The notes beneath the pieces are model-generated. The model was not told the DNA's origin, did no database searches, and saw only the letters and a list, made by a program, of their open reading frames with translations. This document shows, piece after piece, positions 12,618-12,849 of a stretch of DNA of 12,849 bases. Each line of letters starts with the position of its first letter. Within the stretch, counting starts at the first letter, position 1. The position numbers were made by a program, and so were the translations under genes. Source of the stretch: JBBRRP01 sp964609655 (GTDB taxonomy: Bacteria > Myxococcota_A > Polyangia > Polyangiales > Polyangiaceae); NCBI GenBank assembly GCA_964609655.1, contig CAZSUA010000150.1, forward strand, positions 1-12,849, read 5' to 3'.

Positions 12618-12785
12618 ATGTGCCTGATTTGTATCGACTTTGATCGCGGTGCTCTGAAGCCACGTGAAGCGCGGCGCGCGCTGGGCGAAATGCGCGCCAG
12701 CCTGGACGAGGCCCACGTAAAAGAAATTGAGCAAAAGCTGGACGAGGCCGAGGCTGAGCCTTCGGTGCCTCCTAGCACTCCCTAA
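12618..12785 (+). CDS. Small conserved-looking CxxC protein (55 residues)
   Basis: A complete short gene, ATG to TAA, beginning MCLICIDFDRGALKP and continuing EARRALGEMRASLDEAHVKEIEQ into an acidic helix and a Pro-rich tail. I recall short proteins with the same opening (MCLxCIxF, then an EA-R-LGEM helix) in bacterial and phage genomes, none with a function I know; that memory is not a search result. Cys2 and Cys5 form a CxxC pair at the extreme N-terminus, which could bind metal or act in redox; a second Cys pair is absent, so metal binding would need a dimer or a partner. Residues 15-47 look like a helical hairpin. A TAGCCT box lies 6 nt upstream and there is no Shine-Dalgarno. It is divergent from the helicase, and a strong palindrome follows at 12832-12849. 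Confidence 0.72.
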   Translation: MCLICIDFDRGALKPREARRALGEMRASLDEAHVKEIEQKLDEAEAEPSVPPSTP

Positions 12786-12831
12786 ATTTGCCCTGTCCGA
12801 CTTCTTTGGGTCAATCCTTCCAAACCCCGGT

Positions 12832-12849
12832 GGCCACGAGCTCGTGGCC
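12832..12849. terminator. Perfect 18-bp palindrome at the right edge
   Basis: GGCCACGAGCTCGTGGCC is fully self-complementary and stops exactly at the window end, so the arms may continue outside. As RNA it gives a stem of at least 7 bp with an AGCT loop, 46 nt after the stop of the small CxxC gene, so a terminator is the simplest reading. A T tract could not be checked. Confidence 0.4.

Overview
The window reads as a GC-rich chromosomal segment of a myxobacterium-like organism (Myxococcota, probably Polyangia). This is an inference from gene style: a secreted protein with a long Gly/Ser/Thr-rich linker before a Cip1-like domain, an FHA protein with a Pro/Ala/Tyr-rich linker and membrane segments, an OmpA-family lipoprotein with a low-complexity spacer, a C-terminal hydrophobic-plus-Arg anchor remnant of the MYXO-CTERM kind, and a CxxCH-containing secreted fragment. 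Most genes are ordinary housekeeping or accessory genes. I saw no rRNA, tRNA, CRISPR array, insertion sequence or phage module.

Layout. 1-924: 3' part of a secreted Cip1-like protein, followed by gene debris (925-1215). 1216-1890, minus strand: a complete mazEF toxin-antitoxin operon with a promoter whose -10 lies inside a palindromic operator. 1948-2217: a small unrecognised ORF. 2214-4726: divergent ilvY/ilvC (branched-chain amino acid synthesis and its LysR regulator), with two IlvY-type boxes between them. 4757-5710, minus: OmpA-like lipoprotein. 5711-5917: intergenic, with a perfect 16-bp palindrome. 5918-6580, minus: NAD(P)H-dependent FMN reductase. 6752-8359, plus: FHA-domain membrane protein. 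8360-8816: no intact gene, but two oppositely oriented gene fragments. 8817-9485, minus: spermidine synthase-like SAM enzyme, divergent from 9586-10113, plus: the tRNA methyltransferase TrmO. 10152-10910 and 10921-12588, minus: a SAM methyltransferase following a RadD/YejH-like superfamily 2 helicase in an apparent operon. 12618-12785, plus: a 55-residue CxxC protein divergent from the helicase, below common length cut-offs.

How the genes work together. Three groups have visible logic. MazE neutralises MazF and should repress its own promoter through the palindrome at 1846-1858. IlvY should bind the two boxes at 3119-3133 and 3150-3164 to activate ilvC and repress itself. The helicase and the downstream methyltransferase are 10 nt apart and probably co-transcribed. 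The other genes look like independent single-gene units.

The most interesting non-gene signal is a recurring TAnnnT hexamer 6 to 9 nt upstream of start codons that lack a Shine-Dalgarno sequence (6580, 9485, 12588 and 12618). It suggests that leaderless transcription is common here, and it helps choose the helicase start. I found no clearly new multi-gene system. The best leads for novelty are the small CxxC protein, the FHA/multi-spanning membrane fusion, and the inverted gene-fragment junction near 8684.
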